From Candidatus Martarchaeota archaeon (lineage in GTDB: Archaea > Micrarchaeota > Micrarchaeia > Micrarchaeales > CABMGC01), in NCBI GenBank assembly GCA_023485825.1, contig JAMCZF010000044.1:1-8089 (forward strand): a DNA stretch of 8,089 nucleotides. The letters run 5' to 3'. Of this stretch, positions 1 through 6,115 are shown piece by piece; position 1 is the stretch's first letter; the number at the start of each line of letters is the position of its first letter. Below the pieces are notes generated by a model. That model was not told the origin of the DNA and made no database searches. It saw only the letters and a program-made list of their open reading frames with translations. The position numbers and the translations under genes were made by a program.

Positions 1-521
1 GCGAAGCATTTGCTGCTCACATCTACTCCCAGAATATTCCTTCTATGAGGCAATTCAACATCATCCTTGGAAAGATAAGCGACGATTTGCAAATCAGAAG
101 TCAGTCCATAAGCCTTGCACGTCCATCCATCTTTGAGGAGGTCAGAATACCTTTGAAAGTTGCAGTTCTTGACAAGGGGAACAGGGATGGGATTCTCGGA
201 GAAAATACTAAATCTGACAAAAGGCATACTGAGATTGAAAGATTTGGAGTTGCGAGGAACATTGAATCTCAGGGTAGTAGTCTTTCGTTTGCCCTTGCTT
301 CTCCAAACAGAACGTTCAATATCGCAGACAACCTGCGAATTAAAAGAGGTGCGTTTCTTGGTATCTAAATATACTTTCTTATGGAAGTCCATAAAAGTAT
401 TGCAGAAATCTCTTTCATCCCACAAGCGATTGAACTCGGAAGTCGCAATCAAAAGTGATCTTCGTAAGGTATCCTCTTTTGATTTAGTCGCGCATATCTG
501 CAAAAGTATAGCACGTTTCAT
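1..521 (-). CDS. tnpB: TnpB-family protein (IS605 OrfB), N-terminal part, truncated by window edge
   Basis: Reading the minus strand from ATG at 519-521, 173 codons run without a stop to position 1, so the gene continues outside the window. The protein begins MKRAILLQICATKSKEDTLR, matching the usual TnpB opening of a basic beta strand followed by a helical region (SEFNRLWDERDF, about residues 29-40). It reaches NILGVDVSSKCF at about 162-173. There GVDVSS matches the RuvC-I motif, with D167 in the place of the first catalytic aspartate. In the family this residue lies near 170-195, so the length is normal. TnpB proteins are RNA-guided DNA nucleases that help retain IS200/IS605 elements. RuvC-II, RuvC-III and the zinc finger are not visible, so I cannot say whether the copy is intact. 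An upstream in-frame ATG at 578 lies at the hairpin edge; 521 fits the family start better. Confidence 0.8.
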   Translation of the reverse strand, partial: MKRAILLQICATKSKEDTLRRSLLIATSEFNRLWDERDFCNTFMDFHKKVYLDTKKRTSFNSQVVCDIERSVWRSKGKRKTTTLRFNVPRNSKSFNLSMPFVRFSIFSENPIPVPLVKNCNFQRYSDLLKDGWTCKAYGLTSDLQIVAYLSKDDVELPHRRNILGVDVSSKCF

Positions 522-531
522 ACTACTAACC

Positions 532-540
532 AAATATATA
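532..540 (+). promoter_or_regulatory. Possible TATA box for guaA within the element end
   Basis: AAATATATA is the strongest TATA-like stretch upstream of guaA, and I see none in 590-634. From here transcription would start near 560-565, giving guaA a 70-nt leader that contains the 579-598 hairpin. On the minus strand the same A/T stretch lies only about 11-20 nt from the tnpB ATG, too close to be its TATA box in the usual geometry. The assignment is inference. Confidence 0.25.
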
Positions 541-578
541 TGTTTAGAGAGATGTATAACGCCTATGCTCGAATTCAT

Positions 579-598
579 CCCACGATTTCAATCGTGGG
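579..598. repeat. Perfect 9-bp hairpin, insertion element end
   Basis: Arm CCCACGATT (579-587) pairs with AATCGTGGG (590-598), leaving TC in the loop. It is preceded on the plus strand by GAATTCAT and followed by TTTCC. A G/C-rich palindrome next to GAATTCATCC is a pattern I recall from ends of many IS200/IS605 elements. It lies 37 nt before the guaA ATG, so a guaA transcript starting upstream would carry it in its leader. A role as transcription terminator is less likely because only three T follow. Confidence 0.7.
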
Positions 599-634
599 TT
601 TCCTTCGAGGTGAAGTTATGACAAGAAACCGAGG

Positions 635-2227
635 ATGCGCATGGAGGAGGAGGGAACCGTAGGCAGGGGCGCGAGTGTGGCGAAGCGGGATACGGTCCTC
701 ATACTCGATTTCGGGGGCCAGTACACCCACCTGATAGGCAGGAGCGTGCGCGAGAACAACGTCTATTCCGAGATAGTGCCGTACGACATAAGCGCCGACG
801 ACATAAGGAAGATGGATTCCGCATCCAGCATAAGGGGCATTATCCTGTCCGGAGGGCCTGACAGCGTTTATGAAAAGGATGCGCCAGGGCTGGACCCGGC
901 GGTCCTGGAACTGGGGATGCCTGTTCTTGGGCTGTGCTACGGCCATCAGCTCATAGCGCACATGTCAGGGGGGAAGGTCAGGCAGGCGGCGAAGAAGGAG
1001 TACGGAGATACTGAAGCGATTATAGACAGGCCAGAAAAGATACTTCACGGGCTGCACCACAAGGAGAAGGTGTGGATGAGCCACGGAGACACCGTGGCTT
1101 CGCTGCCTGATGAATGGGAGGTGCTTGCGCATACGGACAACACGCCCGTAGCTGCGTTCTGCCATAGGAGCCTCCAGATTTACGGCCTGCAATGGCATCC
1201 GGAAGTCGTGCAGACCGAGCACGGCTCCCAGGTGATCAGGAACTTCATATTCGGGGAGTGCAAATGCCAGCGCAGCTGGAAGATGGCCGACTTCGCGGAC
1301 AGCGCCATAGGCGAGGTCAGGAGCATTATCGGCAGCGGCAAGGCCGTAGTGGCCCTGAGCGGCGGGGTTGACTCGAGCGTTGCCGCGGCGCTTGTCACCA
1401 AGGCGATAGGAGGGCACAATCTTGTTGCGGTATACGTCGACACAGGGCTGATGCGCGAAGGCGAGACAGGCCAGATACGCGGCACATTCACCAAGCTCGG
1501 CACTGACCTTAGGATAATCAACGCAGGGGACAGGTTCCTGAAGGGGCTCAGTGGCGTAACAGACCCAGAGCAGAAGAGGAGGATTATAGGGAGGGTGTTT
1601 GCGGAGGTGTTCGAGGAGCAGGCCCGTGCGTCGGGTGCCGAGTACCTCGTACAGGGGACAATATACCCGGACAGGGTAGAATCAGGGAGAGGCGGGAAGT
1701 CTGCGCTTATAAAGACGCACCACAACGTCGGCGGGCTGCCGAAGGGCATCAAGTTCAGGGCAGTGGTAGAGCCGCTGCGCGACCTTTACAAGGACGAGGT
1801 AAGGAAGGTCGGCAGGGAGCTCGGGCTACCTGAGCAGATAGTGAAGAGGCAGCCGTTTCCCGGCCCTGGCCTTGCCGTGAGGGTCATTGGAGAGGTTACG
1901 CGGGAGAAGCTCGGGATAGCGCGCCGCGCCGACCATATTGTCACGGAGGAGATGGAGCGTTCAGGACTCTCCGATGGGCTGTGGCAGTACTTCGCGGTGC
2001 TTACAAACACCACAACAACAGGGGTCAGGGGCGACGGGCGCGCGTATGGATACCTCGTCAGCTTCAGGGCGCTTGTCAGCAGGGAGGCGATGACTGCGAG
2101 GTTCGCGGAGCTGCCGTGGGAACTTGTAAGGAGGATATCCACAAGGATAACCAACGAAATCCCGGAGGTTGTCAGGGTGGCATACGACGTGACAGACAAG
2201 CCCCCTGCGACGGTGGAATGGGAATAG
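635..2227 (+). CDS. guaA: GMP synthase (glutamine-hydrolysing), single-chain
   Basis: The enzyme converts XMP to GMP with ATP and glutamine in the cytoplasm, the last step of guanine nucleotide synthesis. The 530 residues hold a class I glutamine amidotransferase domain (about 19-208): DFGGQYTHLI at 25-34, nucleophile C101 in GLCYGHQ, and H188/E190 in QWHPE. The ATP-pyrophosphatase domain follows with P-loop SGGVDSS at 242-248. The C-terminal dimerisation domain has RQPFPGPGLAVRVIGE at 405-420 and ends KPPATVEWE. All key residues are present and the length is normal. The start is uncertain: ATG 635 is the longest; ATG 641 has GAGG six nt before it; GTG 677 has AGGGG seven nt before it and would start MAKRDTVLIL, closer to family N-termini. 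Many archaea encode the two halves as separate subunits, so the fused form is notable. The stop is followed within 2 nt by the fic-promoter inverted repeat. Confidence 0.96.
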   Translation: MRMEEEGTVGRGASVAKRDTVLILDFGGQYTHLIGRSVRENNVYSEIVPYDISADDIRKMDSASSIRGIILSGGPDSVYEKDAPGLDPAVLELGMPVLGLCYGHQLIAHMSGGKVRQAAKKEYGDTEAIIDRPEKILHGLHHKEKVWMSHGDTVASLPDEWEVLAHTDNTPVAAFCHRSLQIYGLQWHPEVVQTEHGSQVIRNFIFGECKCQRSWKMADFADSAIGEVRSIIGSGKAVVALSGGVDSSVAAALVTKAIGGHNLVAVYVDTGLMREGETGQIRGTFTKLGTDLRIINAGDRFLKGLSGVTDPEQKRRIIGRVFAEVFEEQARASGAEYLVQGTIYPDRVESGRGGKSALIKTHHNVGGLPKGIKFRAVVEPLRDLYKDEVRKVGRELGLPEQIVKRQPFPGPGLAVRVIGEVTREKLGIARRADHIVTEEMERSGLSDGLWQYFAVLTNTTTTGVRGDGRAYGYLVSFRALVSREAMTARFAELPWELVRRISTRITNEIPEVVRVAYDVTDKPPATVEWE

Positions 2228-2228
2228 G

Positions 2229-2283
2229 CTTACCCCTACACTTGATGGAAAAGTGCGAATATTTATATATGTGTAGGGGTAAG
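2229..2283. repeat. 13-bp perfect inverted repeat around the fic TATA box
   Basis: CTTACCCCTACAC (2229-2241) and GTGTAGGGGTAAG (2271-2283) are exact reverse complements separated by 29 nt. The left arm begins just after the guaA stop; the right arm directly abuts the TATA box at 2262-2270 and ends 7 nt before the fic ATG. The placement suits a two-site operator closing the promoter by looping. In guaA read-through RNA it could also form a 13-bp hairpin near the guaA 3' end. Which role applies is not shown by sequence alone. Confidence 0.75.
2262..2270 (+). promoter_or_regulatory. TATA box of fic (leaderless promoter)
   Basis: TTTATATAT lies 21-29 nt before the fic ATG at 2291, and the purine-rich GCGAA just upstream could serve as the TFB-recognition element. 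In archaea initiation occurs about 25 nt downstream of the TATA box, so transcription would begin at or within a few bases of the ATG. No ribosome binding site is present, consistent with leaderless translation. Confidence 0.65.
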
Positions 2284-2290
2284 TATATTC

Positions 2291-3202
2291 ATGGTAAGTA
2301 TAAGAGAGGTGGGAAAAAACGGCAAACGCTATTATTACCTAGAGCACTCTTTTCGCATAAATGGCAAGGTTGTGAAGAAAGAGAAGTACATCGGAGATCG
2401 CATCCCTGCAGATATCGATAGGTTGAAGAGAGAGTTTCTTAACGAAGTCTATAATGAAAAATGGTATGGCCTGCTGGACGGGATAAGGACGGCCTACAAG
2501 AAAGACATGGATTCTGCAACGCGGTCTGAGAAGGAAAGGGAGACCGAGGGATTCATGATAAAATTCACGTACGACACCCAGAAAATAGAAGGGTCTACCC
2601 TGAACCTCAAAGAAACCGCGAACCTCCTGCAGCATGGGATAACGCCCTCTAACAGGCCATTCAGAGATGTCAAGGAAACAGAGGCGCATTCAGAGATATT
2701 TTACAGCATGCTTAACTGCAAAAAGGACTTGTCATTGCAGCTCGTTCTAGAATGGCATTATAATCTTTTCAAGGATACAAAAAAAGATATAGCCGGAAAA
2801 ACTAGGACAAGGCAGGTATTGATATCTGGAAGTAAATTTATACCGCCACCGCCATTTGAAATCCAGGCTTTGCTGGAAGATTTCTTTAGCTGGTACAATA
2901 AAAACAAAAAGAAGATTCATCCGGTAGAACTGACTGCCCTGGCGCATCTGAAATTCGTTACAATACATCCGTTTATAGACGGGAATGGAAGGCTTTCCAG
3001 ACTTATTATGAACTTCGTATTAGACAGGCTCGGTTATCCCATGCTCAACGTACCATATAAAAATAGGAACGGATATTATAATGCACTGGAGAGAGCGCAG
3101 GTAAAGAAGAGCGATTCTGTCTTTGTGTTGTGGTTCTTTAGGCGGTACATAAAAGAATATGCGCGATACATAAAGAAACAGCATGTTAACGTTGAAAATT
3201 AG
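2291..3202 (+). CDS. Fic family protein, class II (probable AMP-transferase)
   Basis: Fic proteins transfer AMP or a related group from a nucleotide onto hydroxyl side chains of target proteins. The active-site motif HPFIDGNGRLSR is complete at residues 226-237, including H226, D230, N232 and R237. An N-terminal inhibitory motif of the S/T-xxx-E-G/N type is present as TQKIEG at 96-101, marking class II, where the Glu (E100) restrains ATP use. The flap has IPPPPFE at 184-190. Residues 1-40 (KRYYYLEHSFRINGKVVKKE region) form a short beta-rich extension recalling N-termini of some IS1634-type transposases and archaeal Fic proteins. At 303 residues it is average size. Base use is visibly A/T-richer than in guaA and dys, suggesting recent acquisition. 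The target is unknown. It has its own promoter and is followed 12 nt later by deoxyhypusine synthase. No antitoxin gene is seen beside it; self-inhibition makes one unnecessary. Confidence 0.93.
   Translation: MVSIREVGKNGKRYYYLEHSFRINGKVVKKEKYIGDRIPADIDRLKREFLNEVYNEKWYGLLDGIRTAYKKDMDSATRSEKERETEGFMIKFTYDTQKIEGSTLNLKETANLLQHGITPSNRPFRDVKETEAHSEIFYSMLNCKKDLSLQLVLEWHYNLFKDTKKDIAGKTRTRQVLISGSKFIPPPPFEIQALLEDFFSWYNKNKKKIHPVELTALAHLKFVTIHPFIDGNGRLSRLIMNFVLDRLGYPMLNVPYKNRNGYYNALERAQVKKSDSVFVLWFFRRYIKEYARYIKKQHVNVEN
3148..3174 (+). promoter_or_regulatory. Possible internal promoter for dys inside fic
   Basis: Two TATA-like stretches, ACATAAAAG (3148-3156) and ACATAAAG (3168-3175), lie in the last part of fic. 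From the second, transcription would begin near 3195-3200, giving dys a short leader that includes its ribosome binding site. This would let an essential gene be expressed independently of fic. Such A/T stretches are also expected by chance in this gene. Confidence 0.25.
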
Positions 3203-3210
3203 GAGCAGGG
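3201..3210 (+). promoter_or_regulatory. Ribosome binding site of dys, overlapping the fic stop codon
   Basis: AGGAG (3201-3205) shares two bases with the fic TAG stop, and AGGG (3207-3210) ends 4 nt before the TTG start at 3215. This site supports TTG as the start and suggests that ribosomes finishing fic could re-initiate on dys. Confidence 0.6.
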
Positions 3211-3214
3211 TGTT

Positions 3215-4207
3215 TTGATCAAGAAGATAGACCCAAGAAAGGCGTTATTCAAGAAGAGCGAGGAGATAGGCTACGGCAGGATACGCGGCTATGATTTCTC
3301 GCAGGAATTCGACGCAGGCAGGTTCTTCGAGGCGTACAAGGACACGGGATTCCAGGCGACCAACCTGGCAAAGGCCATAGAGCTGGTCAGGAAGATGCGC
3401 AGGGAGAAGGCCATGATCTTCTTTGGGTTCACTTCCAATGTCTCGACCAGCGGCCTTCGCGACATAGTCACTTACCTCGTACGCAACAGGCTTGTGCACT
3501 TCCTTGTCACTACGACAGGCGGACTCGAAGAGGACATAATCAAGACGCATGGGGACTTCCTGCATGGCTCTTTCGATGCGGACGGAGCATATCTGAGGGA
3601 GAAGGGGGTCAACAGGTCCGGAAACATATTCGTGCCAAATGAGCGATACGTGTGGTTCGAGAAATTCATGAAAGGGCCGCTTGAGGCAGCGTATGCGAAG
3701 CAGGCCAAGACGGGTGTCGCGTGCGACAGCATTGAGCTCGTGAAGGAGATGGGCAGGTCCCTCGAGAGCGAGAGGAACAGGGAGCAGAGCTTCACTTACT
3801 GGGCGTACAAGAACAAGATACCGCTGCTGTGCGTGCCCCTTGCTGACGGGGCGATCGGCGACCACATTTACTTCTTCAGAAAGGAGCACAACGACTTCCG
3901 CATAGACCTGACTAAGGAGGTCGAGGTGCTCTACGACACGGTGCTCAACGCAGACAAAACCGGCGCCATAATAATCGGCGGCAGCGTGCCCAAACACCAC
4001 ATTATGAACGCGATGATGCTGCGCGAGGGCGCCGATTACACTGTTTACCTCAATACAGGCCACGAGGAAGAGGGCAGCAATGCAGGCGCTAGCCCCGAGG
4101 AGGCAAAAAGCTGGGGCAAGGCTGCAGCGAAGAAGACAGACGTGAAGGTCTGGGGCGAGGCCTCGATAACCTTCCCGATCCTCGTGGCTGCGGGATTCAA
4201 GCTTTGA
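3215..4207 (+). CDS. dys: Deoxyhypusine synthase
   Basis: The enzyme uses NAD and spermidine to place an aminobutyl group on one lysine of initiation factor aIF5A, giving deoxyhypusine; it is found in archaea and eukaryotes. The 330 residues start IDPRKALFKKSEEI, as in archaeal homologues. They contain SNVSTSGLRD (74-83) and TTTGGLEED (99-107) of the NAD/spermidine site, GGSVPKHHI (255-263), and EEGSNAGASPEEAKSWGK (285-302). DVKVWGEAS follows, where K311 corresponds to the catalytic lysine that carries the enzyme intermediate. Length is normal and nothing is missing. The start is TTG; no in-frame ATG occurs before the conserved N-terminus. It lies 12 nt behind fic on the same strand and ends 20 nt before the converging HTH-CBS gene, with no obvious terminator in that gap. 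The aIF5A gene is not in the window. Confidence 0.95.
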   Translation: MIKKIDPRKALFKKSEEIGYGRIRGYDFSQEFDAGRFFEAYKDTGFQATNLAKAIELVRKMRREKAMIFFGFTSNVSTSGLRDIVTYLVRNRLVHFLVTTTGGLEEDIIKTHGDFLHGSFDADGAYLREKGVNRSGNIFVPNERYVWFEKFMKGPLEAAYAKQAKTGVACDSIELVKEMGRSLESERNREQSFTYWAYKNKIPLLCVPLADGAIGDHIYFFRKEHNDFRIDLTKEVEVLYDTVLNADKTGAIIIGGSVPKHHIMNAMMLREGADYTVYLNTGHEEEGSNAGASPEEAKSWGKAAAKKTDVKVWGEASITFPILVAAGFKL

Positions 4208-4227
4208 TGCTGCAGGTTCTCGGCATG

Positions 4228-4824
4228 TCAGACTATCCTGAGCACGTCATATACAGTTATTATGCCGAGGAGCTTGCCCTTCTCAGCGACCAGCACAGAG
4301 CCGAATGCTTCTAGGATGTGCTTGAGCATGATTATGCCGGTGCCCTTGTCGATCTGCGGGAGGGAGGGGGACATTATGCTGGCAACAGCCACCCTTGATA
4401 TCTCTGAGGGCTTTTCTGTTGCGACCTGGAGCAGGCTCTTCTGGTATATGGTGCCGAGTATGGTCCCCGAGTCATTTACGACGGGTATGTGGGCAAAGTC
4501 ATGGCTCTTTACTATCTGTATGGCCTTTGCCGCGGTGTCGTGCTCGCCGAGGGTCACGACCTTCCTGTGCATTATGTCTGAAGCGGTCTTGCTGCGCAGC
4601 CTGGCCTTGTCCATTGATGTTCCGAGACCCGACATCCTGCTGAGCACCGAATAGACCACCCTGTAGCTGGGATTCAGTCTCTCTATGTCGCCCTCCAGCC
4701 GGGCCACCGTGCTCTGGCTCAGGCCGCACCGCCTCGCCAGCTCCTTCTGGCTTATGCCAAGGCCCCTCCTTCTGCTGCGTATTGTCGATGATATTGATTC
4801 TGGAGGCTCCAATCGCATGTCCAT
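4228..4824 (-). CDS. XRE-type HTH protein with a CBS domain pair (putative ligand-sensing regulator)
   Basis: Numbered from ATG 4824 (198 residues), an XRE/Cro-type helix-turn-helix spans about 11-52 (GISQKELARRCGLSQSTVARLE, with the recognition helix near LSQSTVARLE). Two CBS motifs follow: one from TASDIMHRKVVTL (about 80-92) to GTILGTIYQKSLL, the second from VASIMSPSLPQI (about 147-158) to GKLLGIITVYDVL at the C-terminus. CBS pairs bind adenosine-containing ligands such as AMP, ATP or SAM, so this is probably a DNA-binding regulator controlled by such a ligand. Codons continue open upstream to ATG 4893, but that extension crosses the mat promoter and lacks family character. ATG 4824 has a TATA-like box about 25-34 nt upstream. 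The gene is divergent from mat, its likely target, and convergent with dys. DNA binding and ligand identity are inferred. Confidence 0.9.
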   Translation of the reverse strand: MDMRLEPPESISSTIRSRRRGLGISQKELARRCGLSQSTVARLEGDIERLNPSYRVVYSVLSRMSGLGTSMDKARLRSKTASDIMHRKVVTLGEHDTAAKAIQIVKSHDFAHIPVVNDSGTILGTIYQKSLLQVATEKPSEISRVAVASIMSPSLPQIDKGTGIIMLKHILEAFGSVLVAEKGKLLGIITVYDVLRIV

Positions 4825-4839
4825 ATTACCAACGGTAAT
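4825..4839. promoter_or_regulatory. Palindrome at the HTH-CBS start, candidate operator
   Basis: ATTACC (4825-4830) and GGTAAT (4834-4839) are perfect 6-bp arms around AAC. The site directly precedes the ATG at 4824, where a leaderless transcript would begin, so a bound dimer would block it. Autoregulation by the HTH-CBS protein is the simplest reading but is inference. Confidence 0.45.
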
Positions 4840-4848
4840 TTTTATCCT

Positions 4849-4858
4849 TGTATTTATT
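4849..4858 (-). promoter_or_regulatory. TATA-like box of the HTH-CBS gene
   Basis: On the minus strand AATAAATACA lies 25-34 nt before ATG 4824, the right spacing for a leaderless archaeal mRNA. The A/T-rich stretch 4836-4862 contains other weak candidates. Confidence 0.45.
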
Positions 4859-4872
4859 ATTCGACTGTTGCG

Positions 4873-4880
4873 TTTATATA
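4873..4880 (+). promoter_or_regulatory. TATA box of mat
   Basis: TTTATATA lies 39-46 nt before the mat ATG, predicting a start near 4903 and a leader of about 16 nt. That leader holds GGGG (4911-4914), a plausible ribosome binding site 4 nt before the ATG. A weak inverted repeat, GACAA (4889-4893) / TTGTC (4899-4903), spans the predicted start site and could be an operator. Confidence 0.6.
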
Positions 4881-4918
4881 CCTTTCTTGACAAACGCCTT
4901 GTCTAGAGAAGGGGTAAC

Positions 4919-6115
4919 ATGGCAAACATATCCATAAGCAGATTGGACGTAACGCCTGTGAGCATGCAGAACACGGAGTATGTAGAGAGAAAGGGGCTGG
5001 GACACCCTGACAGCCTCATAGACGGCATAGTCGACGCGACAAGCGTTGAGCTCTCCAGAAGGTACCTGGAGGAATTCGGGACCATACTGCACCACAACGT
5101 CGATAAAGGCCTTATAATAGGCGGCGCGTCAAGGGTGGGGTTCGGGCGCGGCGCGGTGACGAAGAGGATAGAGGTCATCGTCGCCGGCAGGGCGGCGCGC
5201 GGCACCAGCAACAATGAGATTGATGTCAACGAGTTGGCCAGGGAGACGGCTGCGAAGTACCTGAAGGGCAACACGCGCTTCCTCAACGTGGATGACGAGG
5301 TGCTCATACAGTCGAAGATAGCGGACGGAAGCGCTGACCTGACCGGCATATTCGGCAGGGGTAACGGTGTGCCCCTTGCGAACGATACGTCATTCGGCAT
5401 AGGGTTTGCGCCGTTCACCGACACAGAGCGCCTGGTCCTTGCTACAGAGCACTACCTCAATTCCAGGGAGTACAAAAGAAGGATGCCGATGGTTGGGGAG
5501 GATGTGAAGGTCATGGGGATGCGCGACAAGGATTCGATATCGCTGACGGTCGCCATAGCCTTCGTCGCACAGCACGTCAAGGACATCGGCGCGTACAGGG
5601 AATACAAGGCCAGAATCGCGCAGGATATCATCAAGAACGCGAGGAAGATTACGGAGAAGAGGGTCGCGGTTCATATTAATACAGGAGATCCGGAGGGGGG
5701 TGGGGACGTATACCTGACAAAGACGGGCCTGAGCTGCGAAGCTGGCGATGACGGTTCCGTCGGCAGGGGCAACCGTGTCAACGGGCTCATTACGCCGTTC
5801 AGGCACATGAGCCTGGAGGCCGCAGCTGGAAAGAACCCCATCAGCCACATAGGCAAGATATACAACATACTCGCGACGCAGCTGGCGCAGCAGGTGACCG
5901 GGGAGTACCCTGCGATAAAGGAGTGCGATGTGGCTGTGCTTTCGCAGATAGGCAAGCCCATAAGCGAGCCGCACAACCTGAACCTTAACATAATATCAGG
6001 GAAGTCGGACTTCGAGAAGCTCAGCGGCAAGGCGAGGTACATGGTGCAGGGCTACCTCGAGAACATCGGCGAGCTCACGAGGAACATTGCGCTTGGCAAG
6101 TATCCCACGTTCTGA
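4919..6115 (+). CDS. mat: S-adenosylmethionine synthetase, archaeal type
   Basis: The enzyme makes S-adenosylmethionine from methionine and ATP, supplying methyl groups for RNA, protein and metabolite methylation. The 398 residues match the archaeal family (COG1812 type), which is very divergent from the bacterial/eukaryotic MetK. Recognisable stretches in order are ERKGLGHPDSLIDGI (23-37), GGASRVGFGRG (68-78), GTSNNEIDV (95-103), NDTSFGIGFAPF (155-166), NTGDPEGGGDVYLTKTGLS (254-272), GDDGSVGRGNRVNGLI (276-291) and GKNPISHIGKIYN (304-316). Length is normal and the conserved Gly/Asp/Arg positions are present. The ATG follows a TATA box and GGGG. The gene is divergent from the HTH-CBS gene with 94 nt between start codons, suggesting joint control. 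A run of five T (6121-6125) follows the stop. Confidence 0.97.
   Translation: MANISISRLDVTPVSMQNTEYVERKGLGHPDSLIDGIVDATSVELSRRYLEEFGTILHHNVDKGLIIGGASRVGFGRGAVTKRIEVIVAGRAARGTSNNEIDVNELARETAAKYLKGNTRFLNVDDEVLIQSKIADGSADLTGIFGRGNGVPLANDTSFGIGFAPFTDTERLVLATEHYLNSREYKRRMPMVGEDVKVMGMRDKDSISLTVAIAFVAQHVKDIGAYREYKARIAQDIIKNARKITEKRVAVHINTGDPEGGGDVYLTKTGLSCEAGDDGSVGRGNRVNGLITPFRHMSLEAAAGKNPISHIGKIYNILATQLAQQVTGEYPAIKECDVAVLSQIGKPISEPHNLNLNIISGKSDFEKLSGKARYMVQGYLENIGELTRNIALGKYPTF

Larger units (their letters stand above)
1..598 (-). mobile_element. Partial IS200/IS605-type (IS1341-like) element, tnpB 5' half plus terminal hairpin
   Basis: The stretch holds the start of a TnpB gene on the minus strand and, 57 nt upstream of its start codon, a perfect hairpin at 579-598. 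IS200/IS605 elements have subterminal hairpins rather than inverted terminal repeats, so this arrangement fits the tnpB-5' end of such an element. The rest of tnpB, the guide-RNA end and any TnpA transposase would lie left of the window. The exact element boundary is not determined; it should lie near 598-612. The stretch is A/T-richer than guaA beside it, consistent with transfer. Confidence 0.65.

Noticed and set aside
579..598. Hairpin as an intrinsic transcription terminator
   Set aside because: Only three T follow it, no gene on the plus strand ends before it, and its position fits an insertion element end better.
45..621. Two overlapping plus-strand open frames (107 and 153 codons)
   Set aside because: They lie opposite the tnpB frame, which has recognisable family sequence; neither plus frame resembles a known protein.
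4825..4893. 23-residue N-terminal extension of the HTH-CBS protein
   Set aside because: It crosses the mat promoter and its own likely TATA box; ATG 4824 has proper promoter spacing.
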